64,000 bases of DNA from Pseudomonas umsongensis (GTDB lineage Bacteria; Pseudomonadota; Gammaproteobacteria; Pseudomonadales; Pseudomonadaceae), in the NCBI RefSeq assembly GCF_002236105.1, contig NZ_NIWU01000001.1, forward strand, positions 1,736,001-1,800,000, written 5' to 3'. Positions 8,733 to 18,176 of this stretch are shown here, one piece after another (position 1 is the stretch's first letter; each line of letters begins with the position of its first letter). A model generated the notes under the pieces. It ran no database searches. It had not been told where the DNA came from and saw only the letters and a program-made list of their open reading frames with translations. The translations under genes were made by a program, and so were the position numbers.

Positions 8733-9359
8733 ATGGAAGGCTTGATAGTTTCCAACGTTCTGCTCTGGGTATTGCTGGTGGCCGTGGCGTTCGTCGTCAT
8801 GGGCCTGGTCCGTCAGATTGGCGTGTTGCACGGCCGTCTGGCCCCGGCCGGCGCGCTGATGATGGACAAAGGCGTGGCCGTCAACGAAGCCGCACCGCAA
8901 GTGACCGCTGCCGACCGTAATGGCCGCCCGGTGAACTTCGGTTATGCCGGCGAGAAATCGCAACTGCTGTTCTTCCTCTCGCCGACTTGCCCGATCTGCA
9001 AATCCCTGCTGCCGGCGATCAAATCCATCGCCAGGGAACAAGCCAGCACGCTGGACGTGGTGTTCGTCAGCGATGGCGACATGGACGCCCAGCAAGCGCT
9101 GATCCGCGAGCACAAACTCGAAGACGCCACTTATGTAGTCGGCCCGGAAGTGGGCATGACCTACCAGATCGGCAAGCTGCCGTACGCAGCCCTGATCGAC
9201 AAGTCCGGCACCCTGCGCGCCAAAGGCCTGGTCAACTCCCGCGAGCACCTGGACAGTCTGTTCGAAGTCGAGCACCTCAAGCACGCGACGCTGCAGCAAT
9301 ACCTCAATGCGCAACCCCACGACCACGCTCATGACCACAGCCACGGCCATAGCCACTGA
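8733..9359 (+). CDS. aauD: MauD-like thioredoxin-fold protein
   Basis: 208 residues. An N-terminal membrane anchor (about 5-25) is followed by a thioredoxin-like domain with a CPIC motif (about residues 88-91), which points to disulfide formation or isomerisation in the periplasm. The C-terminal tail is a run rich in His and Asp (HDHAHDHSHGHSH), unusual and suggestive of metal binding. It should assist folding of the small subunit, which needs many disulfides before TTQ is made. Confidence 0.87.
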   Translation: MEGLIVSNVLLWVLLVAVAFVVMGLVRQIGVLHGRLAPAGALMMDKGVAVNEAAPQVTAADRNGRPVNFGYAGEKSQLLFFLSPTCPICKSLLPAIKSIAREQASTLDVVFVSDGDMDAQQALIREHKLEDATYVVGPEVGMTYQIGKLPYAALIDKSGTLRAKGLVNSREHLDSLFEVEHLKHATLQQYLNAQPHDHAHDHSHGHSH

Positions 9360-9377
9360 TAAGGCAGGGAGACCTTC

Positions 9378-9899
9378 ATGAAACTGCTGGATCTGTTATT
9401 CGAACGCTCCTCGCGCCGTGTTGCCGACACGACTTCGCGCCGCAAACTGCTGGCTCGCATGGGCTCGCTGATCGTCGCCGGTGCCGCCCTTCCCGTGCTG
9501 CTGCCGCTGGATCGCACCAGCAAGGCGCTGGCCGCCACTGACCCGAAAGCCGGTGACCCGGGTGATCCAAACAGCTGTGACTACTGGCGCTACTGCTCCA
9601 TCGACGGCTTTCTGTGCAGCTGCTGCGGCGGTTCGGTGACTTCCTGCCCACCGGGCACCGAGGCCTCGCAAGTGACCTGGATCGGCACCTGCCGCAACCC
9701 GGCCGACGGCAAGGACTACATCATTTCGTACAACGACTGCTGCGGTAAACAAAGCTGCGCCCAGTGCGCCTGCACCCGTAACGACAGTGAAGAACCGGCC
9801 TACCGCCCGTTCAACAACAACGATGTGAACTGGTGCCTGGCCGCCAAGTCGCACATCTATCACTGCACCGTTTCGATCATCCGTGGCGTGGCGGTCTGA
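9378..9899 (+). CDS. aauA: Aromatic amine dehydrogenase, small (beta) subunit with TTQ site
   Basis: 173-residue precursor. It starts with a twin-arginine type leader (TSRRKLLARMG, then a hydrophobic stretch), as known for this family. The mature part has 15 or more cysteines. The two tryptophans that become tryptophan tryptophylquinone are W101 (TWIGTC) and W152 (NWCLA), and the catalytic-base aspartate is D120 (NDCCG). The CSCCGG stretch matches aromatic rather than methylamine dehydrogenase (CDCSGG), which is why I choose the aau name. Confidence 0.9.
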   Translation: MKLLDLLFERSSRRVADTTSRRKLLARMGSLIVAGAALPVLLPLDRTSKALAATDPKAGDPGDPNSCDYWRYCSIDGFLCSCCGGSVTSCPPGTEASQVTWIGTCRNPADGKDYIISYNDCCGKQSCAQCACTRNDSEEPAYRPFNNNDVNWCLAAKSHIYHCTVSIIRGVAV

Positions 9900-9941
9900 C
9901 ACGCACCACCGCCGGTTGCCCACGCGATCGGCGTTTTTTTT

Positions 9942-10016
9942 AAAAGATCGCAGCCTGCGGCAGCTCCTGGATTGACCGCGTGCTCCTGTAGGAGCTGCCG
10001 CAGGCTGCGATCTTTT
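9942..10016. repeat. REP inverted pair (GATCGCAGCC family, tails outward)
   Basis: The same REP unit as at 5097-5181 but with the AAAAGATCGCAGCC ends facing outward. It lies between the small-subunit gene and the cytochrome gene. A short T-run (GCGTTTTTTTT) at about 9931-9940 just before it may end some transcripts. Confidence 0.8.
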
Positions 10017-10043
10017 CAAGGCACAACAAATAAGGGGTTCGAA

Positions 10044-10565
10044 ATGCGTCGTTTGCTAATCCTCGGCCTGGCCTGCGCCCTGACCACCCCGCTCGCCCAG
10101 GCCCGGGCCATCCCCGACCCTACGCAGCGCCACGCGCCGGGCAACGAGGAACTGCAAAAGCCCATCGCCGAAGCTGGCTACAGCGTGGGCGTTAACTATC
10201 AGTTGCAATGTGCCGGTTGCCATCTGGGCAACGGCATGGGCTCGGCGGCCAATGACACCCCGAGAATGACCGGATTTGTAGGCAACTTCCTGAAAGTCCC
10301 GGGCGGCCGTGAATTCCTGGTGCGCGTGCCGGGCATGTCGCAATCAGCGTTGAACAACGCGCAGCTGGCCGACCTGCTCAACTGGCTGATGCGCGAGGAC
10401 GGCATGGCCGGTAAAAGCCGACCCGCCGATTACCAGCCCTACAGTGCCGACGAAGTGGCGGCGTTGCGCGCCAAAACCATGCTCAACCTGCCAGGCACTC
10501 GCGCTGAACTGATCAGCAAGATGCGCTCCCAAGGCATCGCCATCGAAGACGGCATGAGCAACTGA
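10044..10565 (+). CDS. Periplasmic c-type cytochrome, likely electron acceptor or partner
   Basis: 173 residues with a signal peptide (cleavage near AQARA, residue 22) and one haem site C56-A-G-C59-H60. It is downstream of aauA, separated by a REP pair, and aauBEDA loci elsewhere are followed by small cytochrome or copper protein genes. Transfer of electrons from reduced TTQ is the natural guess. A possible axial methionine is in the GMSQSAL segment near residue 113. An A-rich motif AACAAATAA at 10025-10033 lies near the ribosome site and could bind Crc/Hfq. Confidence 0.82.
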   Translation: MRRLLILGLACALTTPLAQARAIPDPTQRHAPGNEELQKPIAEAGYSVGVNYQLQCAGCHLGNGMGSAANDTPRMTGFVGNFLKVPGGREFLVRVPGMSQSALNNAQLADLLNWLMREDGMAGKSRPADYQPYSADEVAALRAKTMLNLPGTRAELISKMRSQGIAIEDGMSN

Positions 10566-10907
10566 TAACGCTGCTTGTTCGCAGCCGACGTCCCAGGTCC
10601 TCCCGCCCATCCAGGCATACAATCCAGTTTCTACCGATGGTCGTCCAGTCACTCCAAAAGCAGGCCGCCCGGTGCCTGCGTGCATGCCGCAGACTAAACT
10701 TCGTCCATTGCGTGAATGAATCCACACTGCTGCTAAAGTGATAGCACGGGATGCCGCGTTCTCCCCAGCTTTGCGAATTTCGGTGGAAGGAGGATTTCTC
10801 GACTATAAGTAGCTTGCCGTTGAGGCTAAAGCTCTGAAACGAAGGTGGTTTTGACCTGGATCGCGTTCGGGTTGGGCGCGAGGGGGCAGCAAAAATGGGA
10901 TCTGATC
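10566..10907. other. Intergenic region before the polysaccharide locus
   Basis: A gap of about 340 bp with no convincing gene. It should carry the promoter of the sugar transferase. A strong ribosome-like GGAAGGAGGA at about 10785-10795 is followed by no start codon at usable distance; it may belong to a leader structure. No clear terminator is seen for the cytochrome gene. Confidence 0.4.
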
Positions 10908-12332
10908 ATGATTTTTGAGCCGAGCAGTAGCCGTTCCGTACTCCAGCGAAGAAGCAGTACCAGTATCTTTATCCAGGCAGGCCTCGATAGCCTCGCTGTC
11001 ACCGGTGTCGCGTGGTACCTGATTGTTTATCACATAGGTTTCATCACCCAGGCTTATGTGATCATGGTCCTGTTGCTGCTGGGGGCGCTTGCGGTCGTCT
11101 ACGACCACTACGCGATTTATCGAAGCAATGTCGTGTTTGCCGTCAAGGCCTTCAAACTGTTCAAGGCGTGGACCGCCGCTTTTTGTTTTCTCGTCGCCAT
11201 GGCCTTTCTTACGAAACAAAGCGAACAGTACTCACGCTTGCTGGTCGGTGAGTTGTTCGTCATCGGGTATTTTGCCCAGCTGCTTTTGCACCTCGCGACC
11301 CGTGAACTGCAAAAGAAATTCCTGGCCCACCCCACCCAACGGGACAACGCACTGATCATCGGCTCGGGAGAGCTGGCGGACTTCCTGCACCAGAAAATCA
11401 GCAACAACCCCTGGTTGGGTGAACGGGTAGTCGGCTCCGTGTTGATCGGGGCGGCCGACGACCGGGGCAAGGATGGTTCGGAAAACCCCAACCGCCTGGC
11501 GATACTGGGTCATATTTGCGATCTTGACGACCTGGTCGTCCAGCATTCGATCCGCACCGTCTACTTCGTCACGCCACTGGACGGCTCCCAGGTGATCAAG
11601 GATGTGTATCTGAAGCTGTTCGACAAGCACATCTCGGTCAACTGGGTGCCAGACATCTTTTCCCTGCGCTTGATCAACCACAGCGTTCGCGAGATCGCCG
11701 GCATTCCGGTGCTGACCTTGTCGGAAACGCCACTGATGGGCATGCGCCTGCTGCTCAAGAACCTTGAAGACCGCGTGCTGGCGTTTCTGCTGTTGCTGAT
11801 TGCGGCGCCAGTGCTGGCCATCGTGGCCATTGCCATCAAGCTCGACAGCCCGGGGCCGGTGTTCTTTCGCCAGCAACGGATGGGCTGGAGTGGCGGACCG
11901 TTTCGCATCTGGAAGTTCAGGAGCATGGTGGTCCATCAGCCCGAAGACGGTGTAGTCAAGCAAGCACAAAAGAATGATCCGCGCATGACCCGGGTCGGCG
12001 CCTTCATTCGACGCACCAGCCTGGATGAGCTACCGCAGTTGTTCAATGTACTGATGGGGGAAATGTCCCTGGTCGGGCCGCGTCCGCATGCCATCCAGCA
12101 CGACGCGCAGTATTCACCCGACATCGCCGACTACTTTGCCCGCCACAACATCAAGCCAGGCATTACTGGCCTGGCTCAAGTACGTGGCTATCGCGGTGAA
12201 ACCAAAGACATCGAACAGATGATTCGCCGGGTGGATTCGGACATCGAATACATCAACAACTGGTCGCTGTGGCTCGACTTCGTCATCCTTGCCCGGACGG
12301 TGACAGCCTTCTCCGGCAAGCATGCCTACTAA
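10908..12332 (+). CDS. Undecaprenyl-phosphate sugar phosphotransferase (WcaJ/PslA-like)
   Basis: 474 residues. Four or five N-terminal membrane segments, a central Rossmann-like domain ([13 protein letters not shown], about 150-260) and the C-terminal PHPT/bacterial sugar transferase domain with [29 protein letters not shown] and PGITGLAQV. It moves the first sugar-1-phosphate, usually glucose, onto the lipid carrier and so starts repeat-unit synthesis. The ATG at 10908 gives the usual family length; a GTG at 10845 is possible. It is the only plus-strand gene at this end of the polysaccharide locus. Confidence 0.9.
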   Translation: MIFEPSSSRSVLQRRSSTSIFIQAGLDSLAVTGVAWYLIVYHIGFITQAYVIMVLLLLGALAVVYDHYAIYRSNVVFAVKAFKLFKAWTAAFCFLVAMAFLTKQSEQYSRLLVGELFVIGYFAQLLLHLATRELQKKFLAHPTQRDNALIIGSGELADFLHQKISNNPWLGERVVGSVLIGAADDRGKDGSENPNRLAILGHICDLDDLVVQHSIRTVYFVTPLDGSQVIKDVYLKLFDKHISVNWVPDIFSLRLINHSVREIAGIPVLTLSETPLMGMRLLLKNLEDRVLAFLLLLIAAPVLAIVAIAIKLDSPGPVFFRQQRMGWSGGPFRIWKFRSMVVHQPEDGVVKQAQKNDPRMTRVGAFIRRTSLDELPQLFNVLMGEMSLVGPRPHAIQHDAQYSPDIADYFARHNIKPGITGLAQVRGYRGETKDIEQMIRRVDSDIEYINNWSLWLDFVILARTVTAFSGKHAY

Positions 12333-12355
12333 TCGTATCTTGATTGCATGAGCCG

Positions 12356-12386
12356 CCCGGTAACGCTGACGACCAGCGTTACCGGG
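12356..12386. terminator. Perfect 12-bp-arm hairpin between convergent genes
   Basis: CCCGGTAACGCT and its exact complement AGCGTTACCGGG are separated by 7 bases, between the convergent sugar transferase and family 61 glycosyltransferase genes. There is no long T-run, but the placement fits a bidirectional terminator. Confidence 0.7.
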
Positions 12387-12409
12387 TTAAGCACGAGGCC
12401 GCAAAAGCG

Positions 12410-13522
12410 TCAGGCCGGGAACAGGTCGAGAGTACGCTCAACCTCATCGGGATCGATCCGGAAACCTTCGCCGTCCGGGGTGCCCACCACAAAACCGAAG
12501 TTTTGCTGATCGCGATCCGTCAGGTATTTGAAAAAGCAGACGAAACGATCAGGGGGTTGCAGGACCAGCAGCGAACCACCGGGCGCAAGGACATTGACGC
12601 CGTGTATGAGTTGACTGCCTTCGATGCCGATCACGGTCCTGGCGCCGGCACAAGCCGCGACGATGGTCGCCACGTCGGATTTCGAGGGGTCGATGATGCG
12701 AAAGCCGCGGCGCTCGCGCAGGCGTTCAGCCAATTCCAGTTCATTGCGCAGCAACCGCAACTCACCCTTGTTGCCCCGCAGCACGAACACCCCTGGGTGC
12801 GAGTTGACGTTGACATGGGACAACAACTTTTCCGTCATGGCGCGAAAGCGCATGTGCTTGTGGCGGTTCTGGCTGATGTCGTCAAAAATCACCAGTTCAC
12901 GAAAAAATGCGTTGCGCATACGCAGCGGATTCATGCCCAGCCACTTTTCATAACCGGGGGCGTGAAGTATCCCGTGCCGGGTTACGCTGATTTCGGTTTC
13001 AGCGAGTTCCGTGGTCACCGGAACGCCGAGCTGGCTCGCCATGGGATAGGTGATGCAATCATCCACCATCCACGATCCAAACCACTTATTGCCGCCCACA
13101 GTGCAATACATCGCTGCGCGATCGATTTCGTGTTCTATGCGAATCTTCGGCAACCAACCGGCCCTGGGCGATAACCAGGATTTGGCATCACCTTTGTAAA
13201 GCGCGCCGTCGATCAGCCAGGCGTCCTTGAGCAGAAAGGCGCGAGTGGGGCCGTGCTGCACGAGCCCGTTGCCCTCCATGGTGCGACGGGGATGCTCGAA
13301 GGGATAAAACTGCCATCCCGTCACGCGTTCAAGCTGGTTGGGCAGGTAAAAAGCAGGGGGTGCAATCGATTCATCAGGGGGAGCCACGTCCCAGGTTTTT
13401 ACCGCGACACTTTGCAGGTCCAGCGGCGCTTTCCTGGCAACTTTCTCCTTGAACATGTGTTTATACGCAGCAAAACTCCATTTCGCCCCAGCGCCGCTCA
13501 CCAACATATTCGATTGCGACAT
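12410..13522 (-). CDS. Family 61 glycosyltransferase (DUF563-like)
   Basis: 370 residues. The C-terminal half has the family 61 pattern: VFVLRGNKGELRLLRNELEL, then a stretch on FRIIDPSKSDVATIVAAC and the acceptor region VIGIEGSQLIHGVNVLAPG. No membrane segments are seen, so it likely works at the cytoplasmic face. The ATG at 13522 is preferred over a GTG at 13534 because a GAGTGG ribosome site lies about 9 bases before it. It is the last gene of the minus-strand polysaccharide block. The sugar donor cannot be read from sequence. Confidence 0.82.
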   Translation of the reverse strand: MSQSNMLVSGAGAKWSFAAYKHMFKEKVARKAPLDLQSVAVKTWDVAPPDESIAPPAFYLPNQLERVTGWQFYPFEHPRRTMEGNGLVQHGPTRAFLLKDAWLIDGALYKGDAKSWLSPRAGWLPKIRIEHEIDRAAMYCTVGGNKWFGSWMVDDCITYPMASQLGVPVTTELAETEISVTRHGILHAPGYEKWLGMNPLRMRNAFFRELVIFDDISQNRHKHMRFRAMTEKLLSHVNVNSHPGVFVLRGNKGELRLLRNELELAERLRERRGFRIIDPSKSDVATIVAACAGARTVIGIEGSQLIHGVNVLAPGGSLLVLQPPDRFVCFFKYLTDRDQQNFGFVVGTPDGEGFRIDPDEVERTLDLFPA

Positions 13523-13593
13523 AAGGATTACCACTCTAATGCGTTTAAATATAATTAGCGCTTGTCGTCCTTGTGCGCACTATCAAACTCCAG

Positions 13594-14736
13594 TCAATTG
13601 CAAATAATACTTTCCATGACAGGTGGTACCTTCAGATGACCGTATCGAGCGCGTAAAGTCTCGAGCAGTTGTTCCGGTGGTGCCTTGGCGCAATGAAGAT
13701 AGACCTTGCTCAGTCCGCCAAATCCCATTTCGCGATAGCGCTCGGCAATATCCTCATCAGTTTGCCCGTCCGGCAAACCCAGATGCAGGGTCAGTTCTTT
13801 TCCCTCTACGGCAAACAAGGGTGTTTCCCAGAGAAATTGCGCAACGCCCACCTTGGGCAGCCGGACAAACAGATAGCCATGGTTATTCAGGGTATCGACA
13901 TCGCCGCCACGCCTTCTTTTCCATTCCAGCAAACCGTCGTCCGGGCGCGCCAGGCAAGTGCCGATATCGTAATAATCAAAGCCGTTTTCCAGCGCCCATT
14001 CCAGCGCCATGAAGGTGGTGATCGAGTTGATTTCCCTAAGCTTTTTCGCATTCGAATAGACTGTTTCGGGGTAGCCGAAACGGATCGTGCTCCAGTAGCG
14101 CTTGCCCGCGCGGGTAATCACGCAGCCAAGGTGACAGGCGACCACCTCGTCTTCCAGCAGCACCAGGTCCAGGCGGCCGGCGGTTTTGGCCACCCTTCGC
14201 ACCTCCTGCTGCTCAATTTGCGAAGCAGACGTGCCATGCCTTGCGCTGGCATAGGGTTGCAGCATGCCTTGGTCGGCGCTTTCGATTTCATCGTCGTTCA
14301 ACGCCTGTTTAAGGCGATAGCGCAAACGGTTCTTGCGAAGATTGCGCCGCAGCTCAGAGTTATATCTTGCGGTGATGTCCTCGATCGAGCGGCCCAGAGG
14401 AACTACGGCGCTGAGATATTGGGGCACACAGAGTGCGCCCGGCGTCGGTATTTCACTGACGAACACCGTTATGCCTGGTTTATTCGCCCTAAGTTGCTGA
14501 TTGGCAACCTGAGGTTCAGCACCCATGAGAACTTTCACAAATTCACGCTGTGCCTTACGCCCCATATAGAGAATGTCGTAAGGACTCTCTTCGCGCAGCT
14601 TGAACCTGACAAATTCCCAGCGCCAAAAACAGGCTCGGCCGGCAATATCGCGCAGCCAGGCATGGGCTTTCCGCAGTTCAAAGCGTACCGACGGCGTAAT
14701 CAACTGACGCAACAGTCCCTTTACATATTCTTTCAT
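13594..14736 (-). CDS. GNAT-fold acyltransferase (FemAB/BioF2-like)
   Basis: 380 residues, soluble. The middle and C-terminal parts show the GNAT-fold style of polysaccharide-locus acyltransferases: VACHLGCVITRAGKRYW followed by FMALEWALENGFDYYDIGTCLARPDDGLLEWKRRRGG split over residues 200-290. It probably adds an acyl or aminoacyl group to the sugar repeat. It sits between the family 26 and family 61 transferases with a 240-bp upstream gap, so it may have its own promoter. Confidence 0.7.
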   Translation of the reverse strand: MKEYVKGLLRQLITPSVRFELRKAHAWLRDIAGRACFWRWEFVRFKLREESPYDILYMGRKAQREFVKVLMGAEPQVANQQLRANKPGITVFVSEIPTPGALCVPQYLSAVVPLGRSIEDITARYNSELRRNLRKNRLRYRLKQALNDDEIESADQGMLQPYASARHGTSASQIEQQEVRRVAKTAGRLDLVLLEDEVVACHLGCVITRAGKRYWSTIRFGYPETVYSNAKKLREINSITTFMALEWALENGFDYYDIGTCLARPDDGLLEWKRRRGGDVDTLNNHGYLFVRLPKVGVAQFLWETPLFAVEGKELTLHLGLPDGQTDEDIAERYREMGFGGLSKVYLHCAKAPPEQLLETLRARYGHLKVPPVMESIICN

Positions 14737-14975
14737 TTGGTATTAACACTAAATGATTAAGGAAGATTATTCGAAAGTTCGAATCAAGGAATAACGAACT
14801 GAAAATCAGGCTTCAACACGATGATGGCCGGCGTCAAACTTTCGTCGCCATTCGCACCAAAGGCGAAACAAATTATTACCGCGTCAGCAAGTCGTCGCTT
14901 ACATGAGCAGTAAAGATGCTACGCCGGAGTTTTGCAAGATATTACGCTGCCGAGCCTGTTCCTGCGGCACGCACC

Positions 14976-15719
14976 TCACCCCCGGGTCGGTACCGGGCAG
15001 GCAAGCGTTCTCAATATGAACAGAGGGTTACCGACCACATAACGACTGAACAGCCGCTTGGGTTCACTGAGCAGCCTGAATACCCACTCGCAACCCAGGC
15101 CTCGCACCCATTGCGGAGCGCGACTCACCTTGCCGCCGAGAAAGTCCAGGATCGCCCCGCCACACACGATCAGGCAGGGCACGCCGCTGGCCGCCAGCCG
15201 GGCGGCAACGATTTCCTGCTTGGGCATGCCCATGCCCAGCACCACCAGTTCCGGCTGATGTTGCCGGGCAAGTTCGAGGTAGGTCTGCACATCGTCGAAA
15301 CCATGGTGGACAGACACGACATTGACTGCCAATGCCGTTTGGCAATGCTTTGCCGCATGGACCAGGAAAGGCTCTTGCGTGCCCCATAACGCCACGCGCC
15401 GCCCTTTATAGGCCGACAGTAACTTGGGGATGAAGTCCGTGCCGTTCATGTTCAACCCCGGCTCCCTGCCCATTCGGCGAAACAGGATCGACATGCCGGA
15501 GCCATCGCGCAGCAACACATCGGCGGCCGACAGTGCCTGGTAGTAGGCATCGTCCCCGGCAACCAGGTTCATCGCATGGGCGTTGACGAACCCGAGCACC
15601 GTTGCCCGCTGCGGCCAGGCCAATGCCTCGATCAAGCGCTGCTCTTGATCGCTATCGCCGATGACCTTGAGTGACTGGATGATCGTTTGCCAGTTGTGCT
15701 GCCAGGCCAATGCGCGCAT
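14976..15719 (-). CDS. WecG/TagA/CpsF family glycosyltransferase (family 26)
   Basis: 247 residues, close to the family's usual 240-250. Characteristic segments are NAHAMNLVAGD near 45, LLRDGSGM near 90 (with the conserved Asp), NGTDFIP near 112, VVLGMGMPKQE near 165 and GGAILDFLGGKVSRAPQW near 192. These enzymes add a sugar, often ManNAcA or mannose type, onto a lipid-linked monosaccharide or disaccharide. Its start overlaps the stop of the upstream family 2 transferase by one base (TGATG). Confidence 0.9.
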   Translation of the reverse strand: MRALAWQHNWQTIIQSLKVIGDSDQEQRLIEALAWPQRATVLGFVNAHAMNLVAGDDAYYQALSAADVLLRDGSGMSILFRRMGREPGLNMNGTDFIPKLLSAYKGRRVALWGTQEPFLVHAAKHCQTALAVNVVSVHHGFDDVQTYLELARQHQPELVVLGMGMPKQEIVAARLAASGVPCLIVCGGAILDFLGGKVSRAPQWVRGLGCEWVFRLLSEPKRLFSRYVVGNPLFILRTLACPVPTRG

Positions 15720-16906
15720 CAGGAGTCATCTCGCTTGGAGCGCACCCATTCAACCTGGCGTTTAACCAGGAAGCCCAGGTACAGGGGGATTTTCTTCAGT
15801 GCGTAGAACGGTGCGTACAGCAACGCGGAAAACGCGATGATGGCGCGACCGAACTGACTCCACGCCAGCAAGATGGTCATCATCAACATGACCACCCCCA
15901 CCGATGCGATCAATGCCGGCAGCCATGCACCGAACAGCAGCAACACCAACCAGGACAGGACAAACGCCGCGCCCAACAACAACGTCAGCAACGCCAGTGG
16001 CGGCACCAATAGATCCAGGGTCATGGCCAGCAGGTTGAAGTTGCGTCGGGCAAGCGACTCCACCAGTAATTTTGGCGCGTCGCCCAGGATCACGCCCAGG
16101 TGACCATGCTCCCAACGCGTACGCTGGGTCGTGAGGCCTTCGTCACTGCGCGGGAAATAGCTGGTCACCAGGGCATCAGGGCAAAACATCGGTGGCTTGC
16201 CGCTGCGACAGAAATCCAGGCCCATTTTCAGGTCTTCGACGATGTGACCACTGGCAAGCGTGATCAAGGGCAGGTCCCGCCAGACGAACGCCATGCCCGT
16301 GCCCATCAACTGACAGGGCAACCCCAGCCGAGCCCAGCCTTGCGGTCGCACCCGATTTTTGACGCACCAGGCAAACTCGGCGATCTGCACTTTCAGCCCC
16401 GAACCCGCTGGCGCACGCATCAGGTCAAGCGCCTGGGTCGGCCGCCCCGAGTCGATGCACTGTATGGCCAGGCGTTCGATGAAGCCCTCGTTCACCTGGC
16501 AATCGGCATCGACAATGATCAGCACGTCCGGCGCATCACCGGCCAGGTGACGCGCGCCAAAATCCAGTGCATAGCCCTTGCCACGCTGCTGGGCATTGCT
16601 GCGCTCCACTACCTCTGCGCCGGCCGCACGCGCCATCGCGGCGGTGTCGTCCGAGCAGTTGTCGGCGACCACCAACAGGCGGTCGCCCTCCTGCAATTGC
16701 GGGCGCAGGCAATTCAAGGTGGCCTGGATAATCGAGGACTCATTGTGGGCCGGCACCAGCACCGCGACCCGAGGTCGCGGGCGTTGTGCGAGTGCTTGCG
16801 CACGCACCGGCAAGCCAGCCAGCAGCACCTGCACGAACAGCACCAGTACCGGCAGGAGGATGATCGCCAGCGGTACGCCGAGTAGCCAATTGAGGAATGT
16901 GATCAT
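15719..16906 (-). CDS. Membrane family 2 glycosyltransferase
   Basis: 395 residues. An N-terminal membrane segment (about 8-30) precedes a family 2 GT-A domain with VLVPAHNES, VVADNCSDDT and IIVDADCQV (the DxD site at about residue 133), and then two or three C-terminal membrane segments (about 290-360). This layout is typical of processive or membrane-bound polysaccharide synthases. It overlaps the start of the family 26 gene and the end of the family 4 gene, so all three are coupled. Confidence 0.88.
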   Translation of the reverse strand: MITFLNWLLGVPLAIILLPVLVLFVQVLLAGLPVRAQALAQRPRPRVAVLVPAHNESSIIQATLNCLRPQLQEGDRLLVVADNCSDDTAAMARAAGAEVVERSNAQQRGKGYALDFGARHLAGDAPDVLIIVDADCQVNEGFIERLAIQCIDSGRPTQALDLMRAPAGSGLKVQIAEFAWCVKNRVRPQGWARLGLPCQLMGTGMAFVWRDLPLITLASGHIVEDLKMGLDFCRSGKPPMFCPDALVTSYFPRSDEGLTTQRTRWEHGHLGVILGDAPKLLVESLARRNFNLLAMTLDLLVPPLALLTLLLGAAFVLSWLVLLLFGAWLPALIASVGVVMLMMTILLAWSQFGRAIIAFSALLYAPFYALKKIPLYLGFLVKRQVEWVRSKRDDS

Positions 16907-18105
16907 GCTTGCGCCTTGAACAGGTGAGCCAACTTGGTCGCTTCGGTATCGATATCATGGCGCTCCAGCACACGCTGATAAGCCGCTTCGCCCATGCGCT
17001 GCAACTGCTCGACCGGCTGCGCCAGGCAGTCCGCCAGCGCCACCGCCAACTCTTCCACCGCGCCCGCGGGAAACAGCCAGCCGTTCTCGCCCTGGCGCAC
17101 CAGCTCGGGAATGCCCGCCACATAAGTGGTCAGCACCGGCCGGCGCAACGCCATGGCTTCCATGATGACCACCGGCAAGCCTTCGGCGAAGCTGGGCAGT
17201 ACCAGGGCCCGCGCGGCGAGAATTTCCATGCGCACCTGTTCGCTGCTGATCCAGCCAGTGATTCGCACACGCGATTGCAGGCCGTGCCGGGCAATCAATT
17301 CTTCGATCTGCGGGCGCATTTCGCCGTCGCCAGCCAGGACCAGTTCGAATGCCACGCCTTGTTCGGCCAAGCGGCGAGCGGCCTCCAGCAACAGCAATTG
17401 GCCCTTCTGCTCACACAGGCGCCCCACGCAAACCAACCGCGGCGCAGACGGCACCGCCACTGCGGGCACATCGTGAAAGGCCCGCTCCAGGCCACAATGC
17501 ACAACCTTGACCCGAGCCCAATGCGCCGGGTCGACCCAGCGATACAACTGGCTGCGCCCATAGGCACTGATGGCCGCGACAAACGCCGAGCGCCGGACTT
17601 TCTCGCCCAGGTGAATGAACTGCGGTTTGTCGAACTCTTCCGGACCATGCACGGTAAAACTGTACGTCGGCCCGCCAAGTGCGTTGGCCAGCATCACCAC
17701 TTCGGTCGAGTTGGTGCCGAAGTGGGCATGCACGTGCCGGGCACCGAACGCCTGCATCCAGGACAGCACGCGGCAAGCTTCGAGCAAATAGACCAGATGG
17801 TACGGCCAGGAACGATCGGCGCGCCGCCCCATGCGCAGCGCCAGCCACAGCGTCGAAAAGAACCGCCGCGGTTGGGTACGCAGCACCTGCAGCGCAGGTC
17901 GCAGCAGCGCTTTGACGCCGTCCGCCAGCACGTATTGGGTCTTGCTGCGTTCAGACTCGTCCTCGGTGTCCACCAATTCGGCATCCCAGCCTCGCAACGC
18001 GATGCGTTGGACCTCAAAGCCCTGGCGCTCCAGCGCCAGGATCTCGCGACGAATGAAGCTATGGCTGACCTTCGGGTATTGATTGATGAAATAAGCGATA
18101 CGCAT
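16903..18105 (-). CDS. Family 4 glycosyltransferase (colanic-acid type)
   Basis: About 400 residues, GT-B fold. The N-terminal IAYFINQYPKVSHSFIRREI pattern is typical of colanic-acid style family 4 enzymes, and the C-terminal donor domain has PRLVCVGRLCEQKG and the E-x7-E region PSFAEGLPVVIMEAMALRRP. The ATG at 18105 is used; a GTG two codons upstream is possible. The stop overlaps the next gene's start (ATGA). It adds one of the internal sugars of the repeat unit; which one is unknown. Confidence 0.9.
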   Translation of the reverse strand: MRIAYFINQYPKVSHSFIRREILALERQGFEVQRIALRGWDAELVDTEDESERSKTQYVLADGVKALLRPALQVLRTQPRRFFSTLWLALRMGRRADRSWPYHLVYLLEACRVLSWMQAFGARHVHAHFGTNSTEVVMLANALGGPTYSFTVHGPEEFDKPQFIHLGEKVRRSAFVAAISAYGRSQLYRWVDPAHWARVKVVHCGLERAFHDVPAVAVPSAPRLVCVGRLCEQKGQLLLLEAARRLAEQGVAFELVLAGDGEMRPQIEELIARHGLQSRVRITGWISSEQVRMEILAARALVLPSFAEGLPVVIMEAMALRRPVLTTYVAGIPELVRQGENGWLFPAGAVEELAVALADCLAQPVEQLQRMGEAAYQRVLERHDIDTEATKLAHLFKAQA

Positions 18106-18176
18106 GGGCACCCGGCTTGAATGTCGTCGAAGTTGTTACTGCAGGTACCCCCACAGTAGTCCAGTAACCGGTCACG

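Noticed and set aside
12344..13174. Plus-strand frame opposite the family 61 glycosyltransferase
   Set aside because: Starts in a terminator hairpin and is antisense to a gene with a clear family pattern.
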